Shown piece by piece: positions 39,101-54,100 of a stretch of DNA of 64,000 nt (position 1 is the stretch's first letter; the number at the start of each line of letters is the position of its first letter). Both the position numbers and the translations under genes were made by a program. Source of the DNA: Anagrus nilaparvatae. Its lineage: Eukaryota; Arthropoda; Insecta; Hymenoptera; Mymaridae. The notes under the pieces were generated by a model. That model searched no databases. It was not told the DNA's origin and saw only the letters and a program-made list of their open reading frames with translations. Location: positions 3,968,001 to 4,032,000 of the forward strand of contig JAKSXM010000142.1 of assembly GCA_022575985.1 (NCBI GenBank). The letters run 5' to 3'.

Positions 39101-42100
39101 TGCATCTATATTGTTCAAATTTACCTAGAATTTAAGGAATAGAGTATTTTTTCCTTGTTCCTAATACCTAATATCTACACTGTAAAAAGTAACTTTCTTA
39201 TATTAACAAAAAAATTAGAAAATTTTCGAAAACATTAGTAAATTTTCAAAAAAATTTGTAAATATTCGATAAAAATTGTATAGTTACTAAATTTAGTATA
39301 TCAACAAAAAATTCGAGTATTCTCGATTTTTTTTGTGAATTCAGAAGAAAAATTGATAATTTACCATTTTTTTTCGAAAATTTACAAAAAATATTTGTAA
39401 ATTTCCGAAAAATAATTGTGAATTTACAACTTTTTTCGTAAAATCACAAAAAAAAATCGAGAATTCTCGAATTTTTTGTTGATATACTAAATTTAGTAAC
39501 TATACAATTTTTATCGAATATTTACAAAATTTTTTGAAAATTCACTAATTTTTCGAAAAAATTCTATTTTTTTTGTAAATCTAAGAAAGTTACTTTTTAC
39601 AGTAGTATACATTTGGAAATTAAAATATTTGGACTTTTTTAATGTCTTAGTTACGGTGTGTAACTTATACCAATGAATTCAAAATTAATCAGAATTCAAA
39701 AAATAACTTTCCTTTATTTAGCTAATTTTATGAATCAAAAATAATGTTTAGATTCAAATACAAGAAAGACAGATCTCGAAAATTTAGGCCACCAAAATAA
39801 AATTTAGAAACTTTTTACCCCAATAATTTTTAAAGAATTTCGCGAGATACATCTAAATTTTCTAAGAAAATTTAAAATCTAGGCTACAAATTGATGAATT
39901 TAAAGGTTTCTGGTAAAATTTGCTACATCGCTCCATATATAAATATGTATTTGGAATATTTCATGTCGTCATACTCAGAATTTACTTTTAAATGCAATTT
40001 AAAATTATAATTTACTTTTTAAAAATTTTTTATGGATTTCTTACCAAACTAAATTCTTCGAGCAATGCGTAGCCAAAAAACAGATTTTTTTTATTTATAG
40101 CTTTATTAAAAATTTATCAAGAAAAACTAAGAACTATAAACTTTGAATAGTATAATATGCTTAAACCCCTTGGGATTATTATAAGTATATAACCCATAAT
40201 TGTGTAATCATTAATAAGTAATAAAATAATTAAGAAGCTATTTTTGCTTCGATTCTTTTTAAAATCGATAAATTTTTATTTAATAATAAAAATAATTTTC
40301 TCTTTTAAATCTTTTCAAAATGTATCATCGTAGCTAAAATAATTGCAAATTATTAATAGAGGGTTTGAAGCTCGTGAAATCAAAAATTAAATTAATTTTA
40401 AAATGTAAAACAATCCTCGAAACTTATTAATCTACTTATATATAAGCAATTTTTGAAAATCCGCTTAATCTGTTATCGCTGGGGCGGAAAAAATGCGCCC
40501 CTTGATATCTAGTAACTTTAATTTCTATCGAATTTTGAATCTAACAATAGTTTTAGGTCTAAAAATTTATTAGTATATCAGTTTTAAAGTCCAATTTAAC
40601 TTAAAACCCTCCAAAAATAAATATTTAGGGTTAAACCTCTTTTTGGGGTGGCAAATCAAGTTTTTGAAGGGGGCAAAACAGTGTATTTAAATAAATTTAC
40701 GTGTATTTTACATTTGGTAATCTCATTTCATGGACAAAATGTGCCATTTGAATTGAAGATGTAGTTATGCATTTTTGAAAGGTTTGCAGGTTAAAATTGA
40801 ATATAAAACTGATATATTATATTAGTATACTAATAAATTTTTAGACTTAAAGCAACTGTAAGATTTAAAATTCTACAAAAATTAAATCTGCTAGATATCA
40901 AGTGGCACTTTGGTGTGTAAAAAATAAAGAAAACCCCAAACTCATAAATGAATCTTTTAACATAATAAAGTATTAGAGCTCTAAAAATGATAAGCAAAAA
41001 CAAATAAAAAAATTTTTTTAAATCAATCCAAAAATTCCATAAATAAACCAAAGAATTTTTATAATGTATCTAAACTTTTAAAATGTTTTTTTAAGAATTT
41101 AAATAAAAATATGTATAAAGATTTCTATTATTATATAACTGTACTTGAATTATACAGTTTATCATAATAAAATTATCATATTGATTATAAATATAAAGAA
41201 CCTTGTAAGTAGTAAAAATAATATATATTTATTTAATTATTACATTGTCATTATCAATGTAAATCAAGTTTATAAGCATAGAAAAAATTTTTTTTTTTTT
41301 TTATAAAAATTAATTCTTCGAAAAGCTTACAATAGTTATTCTTACACTAATAAGGGAACATAATACACACTGTATGCTTGTATATATGAAAAGAAAAGAA
41401 AACTTTTATTTCACTAAAGTTTTTACATTTTTTTTCTACTAGTTTTTACCACTTCCTTTTAAATGTGTATAAATATAGTACCATCACAAACCATCATATG
41501 CATGTACATGTAGTGTTTCATATGGATTCCAACAGCACAGCAAGAGAGCTTTATATACACCCGAGAGCTAGAATAAAGTTCTCTTTGCCAGGCAAAAAGA
41601 GGGTGGAGGGTGATTATCGATTCTTCTACTCTCATATATGTATAGAAATTGAACATGTAGTTTTGAACCAACTCGTATATATATATATATATATACTACA
41701 ATACTTCTGGATAAAAGCTTGTCAGGAAAGCTGTCATGATCTTCTATCATGTTCTTTTTAGATCTAATATTTACTGTTATACACATATATAACTCTAAAA
41801 TACAAAAAATTTATATGAAAATAACATTTCTTTTTTTTTTTAAATAATATTTTTTATCAGAATTATGAACTGTTACTAAAAAAAATAAACTAGAGAAAAA
41901 AATAACAAAATGACATGAAGCAAATTTTATTTTATTACATAACATTTTTTTTTTTCTATAAAATTTTATAAAATGATTACACATTCATTATAAAATGATA
42001 CTTCTTATATTAAATGCACGTACAGTAATAAAATAAGTATAAGATATATTTTCATCAAGGTTACGCATGAGAATATGATTATTTTCTTCTTTTTTTTTTA

Positions 42101-45100
42101 TCGATATATAAAAATTTATTTGCATAAGATACAACACGTATTTATATTCTCATATTTTTGCTCATTTTATACAACATCAAATATTTTAATATTTGCTATT
42201 TTTTAAATGTACATTTTCAAACGTACAACTGCATGTACATTTATTTGTTGAATTTCAATTATTATCATTAATTTTATTTTTAATAATAGAATTAAGCAGT
42301 TTATCGTCAAATATATTAATAATAATTTTTTTATTTTTACAGAAGCCGACGAAGCAGTTCGAAAAGCAACGGACGTAGCTTCTGCAGCTACTTTCGGTGC
42401 ATTAAAAATGGTAGCATCAACGCACAATCTTGATAATCTTGCTGTTAGCCAAACAGCAAGTGTCAGTTATCAGCATCATCATCGTCAAACTCATCATCCA
42501 TCAAGTAACATAAAAACGCAACAAATTCAGAATCATTCGTATGGCAAATCACCTCAAACTGCACAAGATAAAAGAAGCAGATTAAGTAATGTTATAAATA
42601 ACCTCCTTAAAAAAGTACCCGAAACAAATTGCACTTCACAAATCATCAAAGAGGGAGAATGTAAAAAAATTGATGTAGATAAAAATTTGGATAAATTAGG
42701 AAAATTCGTCATGACTGTGTTAAATGAAGCAATAGAAGAGGATGATAAGAGCAGTAAAAAAGAATTAGAACCAGAAGAAGTCAAGGATCCAACAAAATCG
42801 CCGGATATTAATCAGGATGTGACAAATTCTAACAGTACTTCTAAAGAAGTTCAATTAAAAGAAGAAAACTTCCATTCCCCGGAAGTGAATTCTGAATCTT
42901 TAGAAACAGTCAAAAATAATCTGGATGCTATTGTCCCTTTAATAGACAATAACGTTCAAAAAGAGGATCTCATTGTAAATAAAAATTTAGATGATATTAA
43001 AACAGAAAATAATTTTAATCCTAGGTTGCAAATTAAGAATAATGTACAAATAAATAATGAAAATAGTGCTGAAAAAAGTGAAATCTGTTGTGTTAGTGAA
43101 AATAATAGCGAAGTTGATAATAGAACTATAAGCAAAGATCCAAATTTAAGTGTAAATTTTAATAACTGTGTTAGTGGTGAATTAAAAAATGTTATTTCTG
43201 AAGAAAATGAAACAGAATCAAAGTCTTCAAATATTTTTAAAGAACTTTTAAATGACATTTTAAATAATATTGTTGAATCTTCCGATAATTTTATGTTAAA
43301 ACAAAATTGTGAAAGTAATGGATCAAATGTAAATAACAGTGTTCAAAGGGTACATTGCAGTTTACCATTAGATAAAGTTGAAGGTGTTCTAAAAAACCAT
43401 CAAATATCATTAAATTCTTCTGTGGCGGAAAAATCTTCTTCAACGCAGTCATTATCAACACCTAAAACTTCTTCGACTACCTCACCAAAAGCAAAAACTC
43501 CTGTATCTTGTTCAAAAAAAATAAAAGCTCGTCAAAACTCTCCTACAAAAGTGACACCTCCTTTAATAAGACATTTATGTTTATATTGCGATCGGAAATT
43601 TCAAACAATATCTTTGATGCAAAGACACGCAGAACGTGTACATCAAAGTAATAGTGGTAGGAGATCAGGAAGAGTATCGAGAAAATCTTCACACAGTTGT
43701 CAATATTGTGTTGATAGTACCATTGAAAATTTAGCTGGTTTATTTGAACATATGGTTGGTAATCACAGTGATAAATACCATGGTTGCATAAAATGTTCTA
43801 CGAGGTATTTAAACAAAAATGCTTTAAAAGTTCATAATAACGAAGTGCATAATTCTGTTGTTGTTACTGAAAATAAGAAGGATATTGTTTGCGAAGTTAA
43901 TAATACCAAGGCAGAAGATTTAAAAGACACTGTAAAAATAGAAACCACAAATTTCGAAGAATCAGATGAAATTTCTTACACAGATATTATTAATAATATT
44001 CGTGAAAATTTATTACATCATATTGATGGAAAATTAAAAAATGATCCTAAATCATCAAATAATTCAAATTGCAGTTTTTTATCAAAAGATTGTGATAAGA
44101 TTCCGACAATACAAGAAAACACGGTTACCCAGTTACAGGCACCAATTGATATTTCATTGACGGCTGTAACACCAGTTGAAAATAAAGACTACGCAACAAC
44201 TCCAAAGAAAGTACATGAAAATTCAAGTGAACATGCACAAAAACCTGATAAAGCTTTGAAAATTCATTCGCGCAGAGTATCATTTGAAAAATATAATTTT
44301 CCTAAAAAATATGATGGTAAAGATCAATGGACATTTTCAATAAAAGATCTCAGTAAATTTGATTTATCAACCCAATTATCATTAAGAAAAAAGCAACATT
44401 TTCTCAAAGATAAAACTTCCAGTAATTATCAAGAAAAAAATTGCTTGATAAATGAAAATAAATCAAGTCTTACAATAGATATTAATAATGATAACAATAA
44501 AGTGAATAGTGATATAGTGGATAATAATAATAGTGTTAGTATAAGCAACGAAATTTTAAATACTGAAGTTAAAAAAGAATCAATAATGGAAAATGATGAT
44601 AACCCAACAATATTTAATAAAGAATTTCAACATTTTATTAAACTAAGAAAATTAAATGAAAATAGTGCAATTGAAAATGTACCTGTTTCTGATTCAGAAC
44701 TTACAGGCGAATGGTCTAGACCACGTATTTATATTTGTGGGGCTTGTGCTGACAAATATGTAAGTACAACTTATTATTTTAACTAATTTATGAATGATAA
44801 TATATTGACAGATACAGATAATTTCAATTAAGAAAATTTATGCAAACTTGCTGTTTAAATTAAGTTTCATTAAAATAATAGTACAAAAGATCTCGGAATT
44901 TAATGTTAATTAGATGAAAATAATAATGCTTTCAAGTTTTTTGGGTAACTTTACGAAACTAGAAAAAATATGGAAAAAATATTTTATTTTAATTAAAAAC
45001 GGATCAAATTGAACCATAAAAATCTCAAAAAAATATTGATATCTATTATAGTTAGTTGCATCAATCCATACATATTTACTATACTAAAATTGAATTTTAT

Positions 45101-48100
45101 TATTTTTAAAATTTAAATAACTCTTAGATGATATTTTTTAAAAATCTATTACTGTCAATAAAAAATATTTTGATTACAACTACGTTATAACAAAGATTCC
45201 TATTAAACGCTAGCTATATTTTTTAATGTCTTATTGAATTTTAGCTTAAATTTTTGGGGTCTTACTGAGATAAGTGGATAAAATTTTTGAGAAATAATTT
45301 TTAAATAACTTAGGTGAAAGTCTAATATACGTATGTAATTTTATCTGCAGCTGTTTATATAGTTGATTAAATTCATTTAGATAGTAATGATATTATTAAT
45401 CTATTTTTTATATATTCGGTTTATTGTTATTACAATTCAATTTCTTAAAACTATTTGATGGTAATTTAGTTAGTACATGACAATATTCTTGATAACAGTT
45501 GAAAAATAAAAAGCTTTAGTAAAATTTAATTCTTTATAATATTAACACGAAAATAATCGTCACGCCTAGAGCGGTATGTAAAGAAATAAAAATTTAAAAC
45601 TAATAAAATATTGTGAAATCTTGAGAAAATGAAAAATTATCTTAAAATAAATTTGCAATTAATACTAAGTAGTAAAATATACTTATTCCTTTCCTCAAGG
45701 GTACCCTCAAGGATCTTGAAGAACATAAATCTAACTCTCACCCAAATGTTTGGTGTTCTCATTTTGAATTTGCGGGTAATCAGCTGGAATTATATAAGCA
45801 TTTGTACATACCAGGTCGTAATCCAGCAAAAGTACCTTTAACAGTAACGAGGTCTTCTACTCGTCAATCTACGCCAGAAAAAATTTGCACAAAATGCGCA
45901 AAAGTTTACGCTAGTTTAGGAGAACTGCATCGTCATATGCTTGAATGTGGTGGTGATCAAGCTTGGTTATTGGGACTTTTTGGAAATGGCAAAAAGAAGT
46001 CGAAATGGCGTCCATTTGGAAGTCGAAGAAGGCGTAATCGTGGTATGAAAAGAAATATACAAAATTCACAATCACCGAAAGTTTATGTTCCAAAGGAACG
46101 TACAGTGCATACTGGGCCAAGAGTCCGACCTAGTGATCGTAAGTATTTAAGATTACTCTCTTTGAATTTCTTAGCACAAATTAAATTTAAAATCAAAAAA
46201 TTAAATGTATATTTTGTGGTTATTTTATAAAATTTAATAAAATAATTCATCATTTTTATCACTTAAGCTTTTGCCTTGACTTTTGAATAATTACCCTACA
46301 CTGAACGATATGTCTCAATATAATTATCAAAAGATATAAAAATATTTTTAAAATATTAATAATATTGATTAATTCTTATAACGTTTTAACACAAGTTTTT
46401 TTTTAAATCATGAAAAGTTTATCAAAAAGTACTTTATTTTTAGTTAAACACGATTTATATCAGCGTGACTCGTATTTGTGTTATGTATCAAAATAAAATT
46501 AAAAGTTAAGCTTTACCTAGATAAAAAGTACGATGAATTTTAATATATATTAGTCTGAACATTATCTTATAAATTTTTTAAAACTTTTAAGAGTCTGGAT
46601 ATTGTAATAAAAAATGAAAAAATAAGATCTTAAAAATTTATGTTCGAAAGACAACTTTAAAACCATGTTTTACTTTTTGAATCACTTAAAGATTTATGGA
46701 AAAAATTTTGTTGACATACAGACCATTATAATATATAACATTTAAAAGTTTTTTTTAATGGGTCTCACTTTTTACAATTTAAATTTTATAGCATTTCGAG
46801 TAGTATATTCAGACTTTTAGTTTTTAAACAAATTTTTAATATATTATCCAGGTCAATGAATATCAATATAATATTTAAATACTTTTATGATTTTTTTTTT
46901 TCATTTTAAGTGACATTTTTTTTAATAACATTCTTTTCTATAGGGGAAAGTATACAAAAAATGTTAGAAAATTTACCAGCAAAACGATCAACTAGAAAAG
47001 TACTTCATGAAAATGCTGCACAAGGTCGTTTACGAAATGTAAGCTAAAAAATTTGTAGTATATTAATTAGATTTAACAGATATTCATTTATGTTCTCTTT
47101 AAAATCATCCATTTATATCTATTTTTTTCTGTTGCTTTCATAATTTTAATTATTCTACTTTATCCATATTATTTTATAATTTATATATATGCTCTTTCGA
47201 ATCTGCCTTTTAGTTTATTTATTTAGTAAAATAATAGTTATAAATAAAATTTTATTTGCTACATATTTTAATTTATAAATTTTGTTTTAGCTGAGAGTAA
47301 GATCATGTAGGATAGATAACTTGGCTTCTAGAATGGTGAAAAGCAAAGAAGTGCTTAGAAATAAGCTTCTTAAGAATGCCAAATCGTATCAACGCATTAA
47401 GTTACCAAATAACTTTGAGACCAATGATAGTAATATTACCAAGAAAGAAGCAACAAATGAACAGGAGACAATAGAGACTGAAGAATCTTCAGTTCCAAAA
47501 CTAGTCCGTCCTCGTAAATTATTACGTAGCGTTCGATTACTTGCAACAAAAATAAAATCATCTGAGAAACAAAGGAATACAAGAGCTCTAGCCAATCGAT
47601 TACTTAATAATGAAATAACAGAAGAGCCTAAAAGAAGAAATAGTCAACAAAGTGAAGCCAATATTATTACTAAATCTGTTGAAAATAAGAAAAGAAAGCT
47701 AAATAAAAAGGAAAAGCATTTAAATAATGAAATTAAGATTGGTAAAAATGAAAAAAACCTGAAACAATTACCTAATACAAATTCTTCTCGCTTATTAACC
47801 CGTAATCAGCTTAGAAAAGCAGCTCGCAATGCATGGCAAAGTCATAGAATTTCTAAAAAGCAAACAGTTACTTCAAAAATAAATCCAGTGATTGCAGACA
47901 ACGTTTCAGAAGTACCACAACAATCTTTAAGACACAAATTATCAAGAACATCCTCTCGAAACTCCATATCAAGTCAGCCAAATACTGACTCACCTGTTGA
48001 AAAAACCCAGCCAAAGAATAAACATAAACAACTATATCCAGTTAAAATAACAGATTTGTCAGTAGAAATGAAAAAAAGAGGCAAAAAATCTCAAACATTA

Positions 48101-51100
48101 CAAAACTCAGAAAACAAAACTAAAAGATTGTCTACATCTTTCAAAGCAGAAAAAAATACATCAAACTCGTCATCAGATTTGATTGAGGATGAACTAAATG
48201 TTAGTTCTGGTTCAATTACGAGGAGTAACTCAAGAGCACGGTTAGAAAAGAAAGATGGTTTAATTTCTGATAATACATCATCAGTTGAAAATTCACCAAA
48301 TAATAGTATTGCTTCAACACCTATACCAGTTCCCGTAAAAAAAAGAAAAAGGCGGAAAAATATTGACATATTAGTTAATGAAAATAGTTTACTTGAACTA
48401 GATAAAATTGGATCAAGAAAAGCTAATAGAAACCAAGAAATTTCTGTTCCTAAACAAACAGATAAAATTAAAGATGATCAACAAATGAAATGTACAGAAA
48501 AATTAGAAACTGATAATAAAATTAATCTTGAAGAGCACATTGGTACTGAACTTCCACATCATGAAAACACTCCAATTAAAATGCAAAATGAAAATAAACA
48601 AATTATTAACGATGAAATTACAAATAAAATTTTACCCAAAAAAAGAAGAGGAAGAAAAAGTAAATTGATACCACCTTTGATTAATAAAAATGAAGAATCG
48701 AATTCTAGTTCATCTGTTTATGGTAGTGATTTGAATAAAGTAGGGGATGAAATTAGTTTACTCGATAAAGTTATAAATGATGTAGCACAAAATATTAATT
48801 TAGAAGTTATACAACAAGAATCTTCGAATTCAAATATGGATAGTGGGAAAGAAAATTCTTTGGAAACAATAATCAATGTGTCCAAAACTAAAGTAATTAG
48901 GCCTAAAAAATCGAGAGGCAGCAATAGGGAAAAAGCATCAAAAAAATCATTAAATAGTGTTATTGGTATATTAACAGAAGGTATTAATGTTCCATCAGAT
49001 GTTCAAGAAAGTGTTATTCTCACTGTACAAACTTCTGCAGAAGTTATTGATTCGGAAAATATTTCTCAAATTGATAATACTTCAGTAAACCTCGTGAATA
49101 ATAAATTGGAGTTTATTGACAATTCTACTGCGGTTTCAAATATTAATACGTGTAAATACAAAAATGATGTAAATAAATTAAATTTCGATGAAAATGATAT
49201 TAAAAACTCTAAAATAATGGAAGACAAAAAGGCAAAATTAGAAGAAAATCACTTAAAAAATAATGAAGAAATTAATAAGAACCATTTAGACATTAAGGAA
49301 AATGTACCAAAAGTTAATGAAAATTCTGATATTAAAAAATCTGATATTATTATAAGTAATGTAACTTGCCAGTCAAATAAAACAAATGATTCTCAGATTA
49401 AGGAAGTTTCATTAAATGTAAATGTGAATAATGCAGAAAAATTAGAAACCTTCGAAATAAAAACCGCGAATAAAATTGCAGAACTGGAAAATAAAAATAT
49501 AAATGATGATTTAAGTAATTCTAAATTTATCTCCTCCAAAGATAATAAAGATGATCAGCTAACAAGTGAAATTCAAAAAATTAAACCAAAAATGCTCTAC
49601 TCTCAAAAAGAAAGGAAAAAATCTTCTGTTAGGTCAAATTTCAAATTAAGTAATACAAATATTGACATTTCAGTTTCAAATGATTTCCCAGTAAATATTA
49701 AAGTAGATACACCTACAGATCAAAACATTATTCTAAATGTTCCAATAGTGCCTAAATTGTTTGAAACACAAGAGACTCATAAAATTGCAGAAAATTCTGA
49801 AAAGTCAATACCTTGTTCAGTTAAAGATAATATTATATCAAAAGATTATTCTTCTAATTCTTTGCAAATTGAAGAAAATTCAAGTAAGAAAAATATATTA
49901 GAACAAAGCCTGACGTTAAATATTCCATCAGTTAATAAAATTAATGACTCAAAAATAGATAATTTTAAAAATTCAGAGATAAATTACACCAATCAAAGCA
50001 TAAAAGCAAATTTTTCTAATAATTTACCTAAATCTGATTTAATTACAGAAAAAAAATTAATACTGAGCATACCATCAAGGTATAACGTAAATGACTTTAA
50101 TTTTAATTCTAAAATTCAAGATAATTTTATTGATAATACGAGACCACCGGTATTCTCAGAAACGCCTTTAAATCCAAATTCAAACGACACAACTAATACT
50201 ATGAAAAATAACGTTGATAGTATAAATAAAAATCTTAATTTTAATGCACCAGAAAATGATATAATCTTGGATTTATCACGTAGAAAACCAAAAGGAAAAG
50301 GATCATTCTTAGAAAAAATTGTGTCTAAAATTGCTAAGCAAAAGGATGTTTTGTTAAGGCCTAAGTCAATAACATCAGATTTACCTGAATATCAAAATGA
50401 ATATTTGAACTTACCTGAATATGTTAAAAATAATGCACCACTTGAAGCAATGAATTTAACTGTGTTAAAAAGTAATGAAAAACAAAAAGAAGAAAAAATA
50501 GATTTACGATCAAATTTAGACAAAATAATAGACGATGTAGCTTTTAATATTGATTTGCCTTTTGAAAAACCTCTTCAAATATCTTCAATAGAACGTAATC
50601 TGTCTCAAAATTATAACAACGTTAGTTTCTCTCCAGAAATAAAGGCTTGCACGAAAGTAGGTGCTAAAACACCTGATGTGGAAACCTTTCCCAAGCAAAA
50701 AAATAAATCTAAATACAACAATTGTGCACAAGAAAAAGTTAAAGAAATTTCCTTGGCAGATATGCTGAAATTAATTGAAGAGTCAAAAGCAAATGAAAAT
50801 AAGAATAGATACAAAAAAATAATAAAACCAATCAAAAATCTAAATCTAGACAATCCCTTACCAACTGTGGATAAACTCTTACAAGTTGGAAATAATATTT
50901 GCAATTCAAACGACCAAATTAAAAAGGATAAAGATTTTTTAAATTTACCCGACATACAAAAATCACCAGTTATTGAAGAAAAAGTGGGTGATTTAAATAT
51001 AAACTTAAATAAATCAGAATGCAATAACATTCCTGATGAAAATAGCATTTTAAACACTAATAAAAATACTGAAAACATAAAAGAAATATTAAAAATTAAT

Positions 51101-54100
51101 GAACAAAATGATCTTAATAATAAAATTACCACTTGTGAAACTGAAATTTGTTACGAATCAGACAAATCTAATGAAAAATCAGAAATACAAAAGTTGGAAT
51201 CAAAGCAGAGTGTTATTCAAAACAAAGTGACTTCTGATCAAGATTCAGTTTTAGAAGAAAACAAAAATGTTTCAACATTAAAAATTGAAGATGATAAAAA
51301 TGAAAATTCTAACTCAAAGGATTGTTTTAAGGTTCCTAAAAAAATCATTATTAAGCCAAAAAAGAAAATGTTTAGAAGAAAAAGGAGACGTACAAAGAAA
51401 AAATTAAACGAAGTTGTTCCGAAAAAAGAAGTTTCTTTGATTTTGAATTGTGAGACCAATAGTGATAATGCACATACTACTATCATCGGTAAAAATTGTG
51501 ATTTAAAAAATGATATATCTGAATCAAGCAATAATGTTAATTTACCCGACGACCCTAATAACGTTTCTGTTATAGCTATTGAATCAACAAACAATACCAT
51601 TCCTGAAGCTATTAATGATACAGATACTTTTATTACCATTAAGCCCATTGAAGATTTTAATTCAAAAAGTGATACAGATTCTAGAATTACTAATCATGCA
51701 AATATTTCAAACCTTGATAATGAGAATGCAACAAGTTATGATTTAAAAAACGAAGCAGATTCTAATACTATTAATGATAAAGATAACTGCTTTGATAATA
51801 ACGAGAATACTAAGATCGTTGATTCAAAAAATGACATAATTTCTGAAGTAAATAGAGATAAAAATACATCGATCGTTAATGATTTAATTGCTGATGCCAG
51901 TGAGTTAATAAATGAAACAAGTTCTGATGTAGTAATAGGTATAAAAAGTATTCTTAAAAACAATATTAGAAAAAGAGGGCGAGGAAGAGGTCGAGGAAGG
52001 GGTCGAGGTCGTCCTTCTTTAAGCTTCATGCCTCAGGTTGGTAGTAAAGATAAAAATATTATTTTTATTGATAATGCGTCTGCTACAAATTTAAATTCAA
52101 AAGAAGATATTGTATCTGAATGCGGCAATGATAAAAATATACCCATTCTTAACAAAGAGAATGTTATAAAAGATCAAAATTCAGAAACGATCAGTCTTTT
52201 TGATTCTAAAAATGACGAACATAGCTCTATTGTAGATGTAGATTCTTTTAAAGATTCTAAAAGGGAAATAAGTTTTGAAATTAGTCATAATAAAGATATA
52301 TCTGCTTCTGAAACAGCCTCAGTTAAAGACTTCGATTCAAAAAATGCCGGGATACTTGAAATTAATTCTATTTCTGAAGAAGTATTCGTTAAAGACTTTG
52401 ATTCAAAAAATACCGCAATTACTGAAATTAAAAATATTGAAAATATTTCTAATGACGATAAAACTGCTGACTTTGATTCAAAAAATGATACAAGTTTAGT
52501 ATTAGAATTAGAAAATAAAAATATCATTTTAAGCTGTGAAAAAAGAAGCCGAGGAAGAGGTCGCGGAAGAGGTCGTGGAAAAGGTCGTGGAAGAGGCCGA
52601 GGAAGTAGTCGAGGAAGTTTTAGAGAGAGTAATAGAGGAAGAGTTGGATTAATTAAATCTCGAGAAATTGACATTTCTTTTAGTGAACTTGAATTAACAA
52701 ACGAAAACCTTACAAAGCAAATTGAAATATCAGAAACCAGTGAAACTACAAAAATTCAAGAAACTGAAAATTTTACTCTTGAAACCGAACTTGAAACATG
52801 TTCTTCCAACTTTAACTCAAAAGAAGATTCATTATCTGAAAAAGAAAAAGTATTGTCACAAAAAGTAGAATCCATTGTTCATAAAGATCAAGAAACTAAA
52901 ATCGAAAGATGCAATGAAAATAAAATAAAAGATAATAAATTAATTTATTTGAATAGTGATAATAGCAATGAAGAAAGAATCATTAGTGAAAAAAGTACTT
53001 TAGAGAAATTAAACCCTTCTGAACTTGAATTAAATAACGAATCAAAGCAACAAATAAATTCCAATGATATAAATACAGAAAATCGAAATGAAAATATTAA
53101 TATTGAAAGCAAAGAAAATGTTATTGAAACTAATAATGAATTAAATTTAAATACAAATATTGACATAAAATTAGATTCAGACTCTATAAATTCTAGCAAT
53201 AATGAATTGAATAAAAGCCAAGAAGTTGTCAATGAAATTAATTTCGAATTACAAGAAAGCAAAAGCATTGATAGACAACCTGAAAACAATTTTGTAGCAA
53301 ATATTGAAATTTCTGAAAAAAACGAAAAAAATGATTTGGAATCCTATCAAGAACTAAATCATAAAAATAGTAAGGCCTCTACTACAAATAATAATGTTCT
53401 AGAAAGTAAACTGGATGAAACAGATAATGTTGAAGAAAAATGTGATTCAAAAACTAAAAATGATACAGTAACCGAAGAATTAGTTGGTACAGATCAGCAA
53501 ATACCAAAAAAGCGACCTACTGGAAATTTTGTTGTTGTGCATGGAAAGAACGGTGAAATACTCATTGTTGAAAAAAAGAAAAAGTTAACAAAAGAAATCG
53601 CAAAATTTTTTTGCAAAGTATGTAACACAAGCTTCACTCGAAAAAGTAGTCTAAAAAAGCATAATTCATCTCAGTCCCATATTTTACTAACAGTAAAACA
53701 CGATAAAGAATCTTTAAAAGACAATGAATCAACAAATGAAAATTATACCAGTAAAAATATATTAGAAGAAGAAAATATAACTCAAAATACTACTGAATCT
53801 GCAGTTGCTTCTGTTCTTAATGTATCCAGCGAATTAAATGATGATGTTCTAGAAAATTCCGAAAATAAAACTGAAGACAAAATTGGATCTATAAAATCAG
53901 ATATACCAAATATTGTAAATGAAGAATCAAACGTTCCTCGTGTTTCGCCTTTGGAAGAAATGGAAGATGAAATGTTGGATGAAGAAATCTGCAAAATTAC
54001 AGAAAATATGAGTCATGATGAATATGTTTTAACAGATCAAGTAACCCCTACTTCTCCAGAAGCTGCTTCAACTCCAGTAATACAAAATTTAAATAAAAAA

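Larger units (their letters stand above)
36109..42342 (+). other. Large intron between exons A and B (6.2 kb)
   Basis: The stretch is A+T-rich and non-coding, with gtgagt at the left edge and ttatttttacag at the right. It contains two palindromic elements, listed separately at 39179-39603 and 40489-40920, and a (TA)n microsatellite near 41673-41694. The short open frames inside it (for example 37547-37834 and 41465-41761) are Phe/Tyr/Ile-rich and have no domain. I see no additional exon with good splice sites. Confidence 0.7.

Noticed and set aside
41459..41786. Overlapping frames on both strands in the large intron
   Set aside because: Short and without domains, spanning a (TA)n run, with no splice sites compatible with the main gene.
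42956..43258. Minus-strand frames opposite the coding exons (also 50611-51132, 51238-51648, 54484-54969 and others)
   Set aside because: Phe/Ser/Leu-rich shadows of the Asn/Lys/Glu-rich coding strand, with no independent support.
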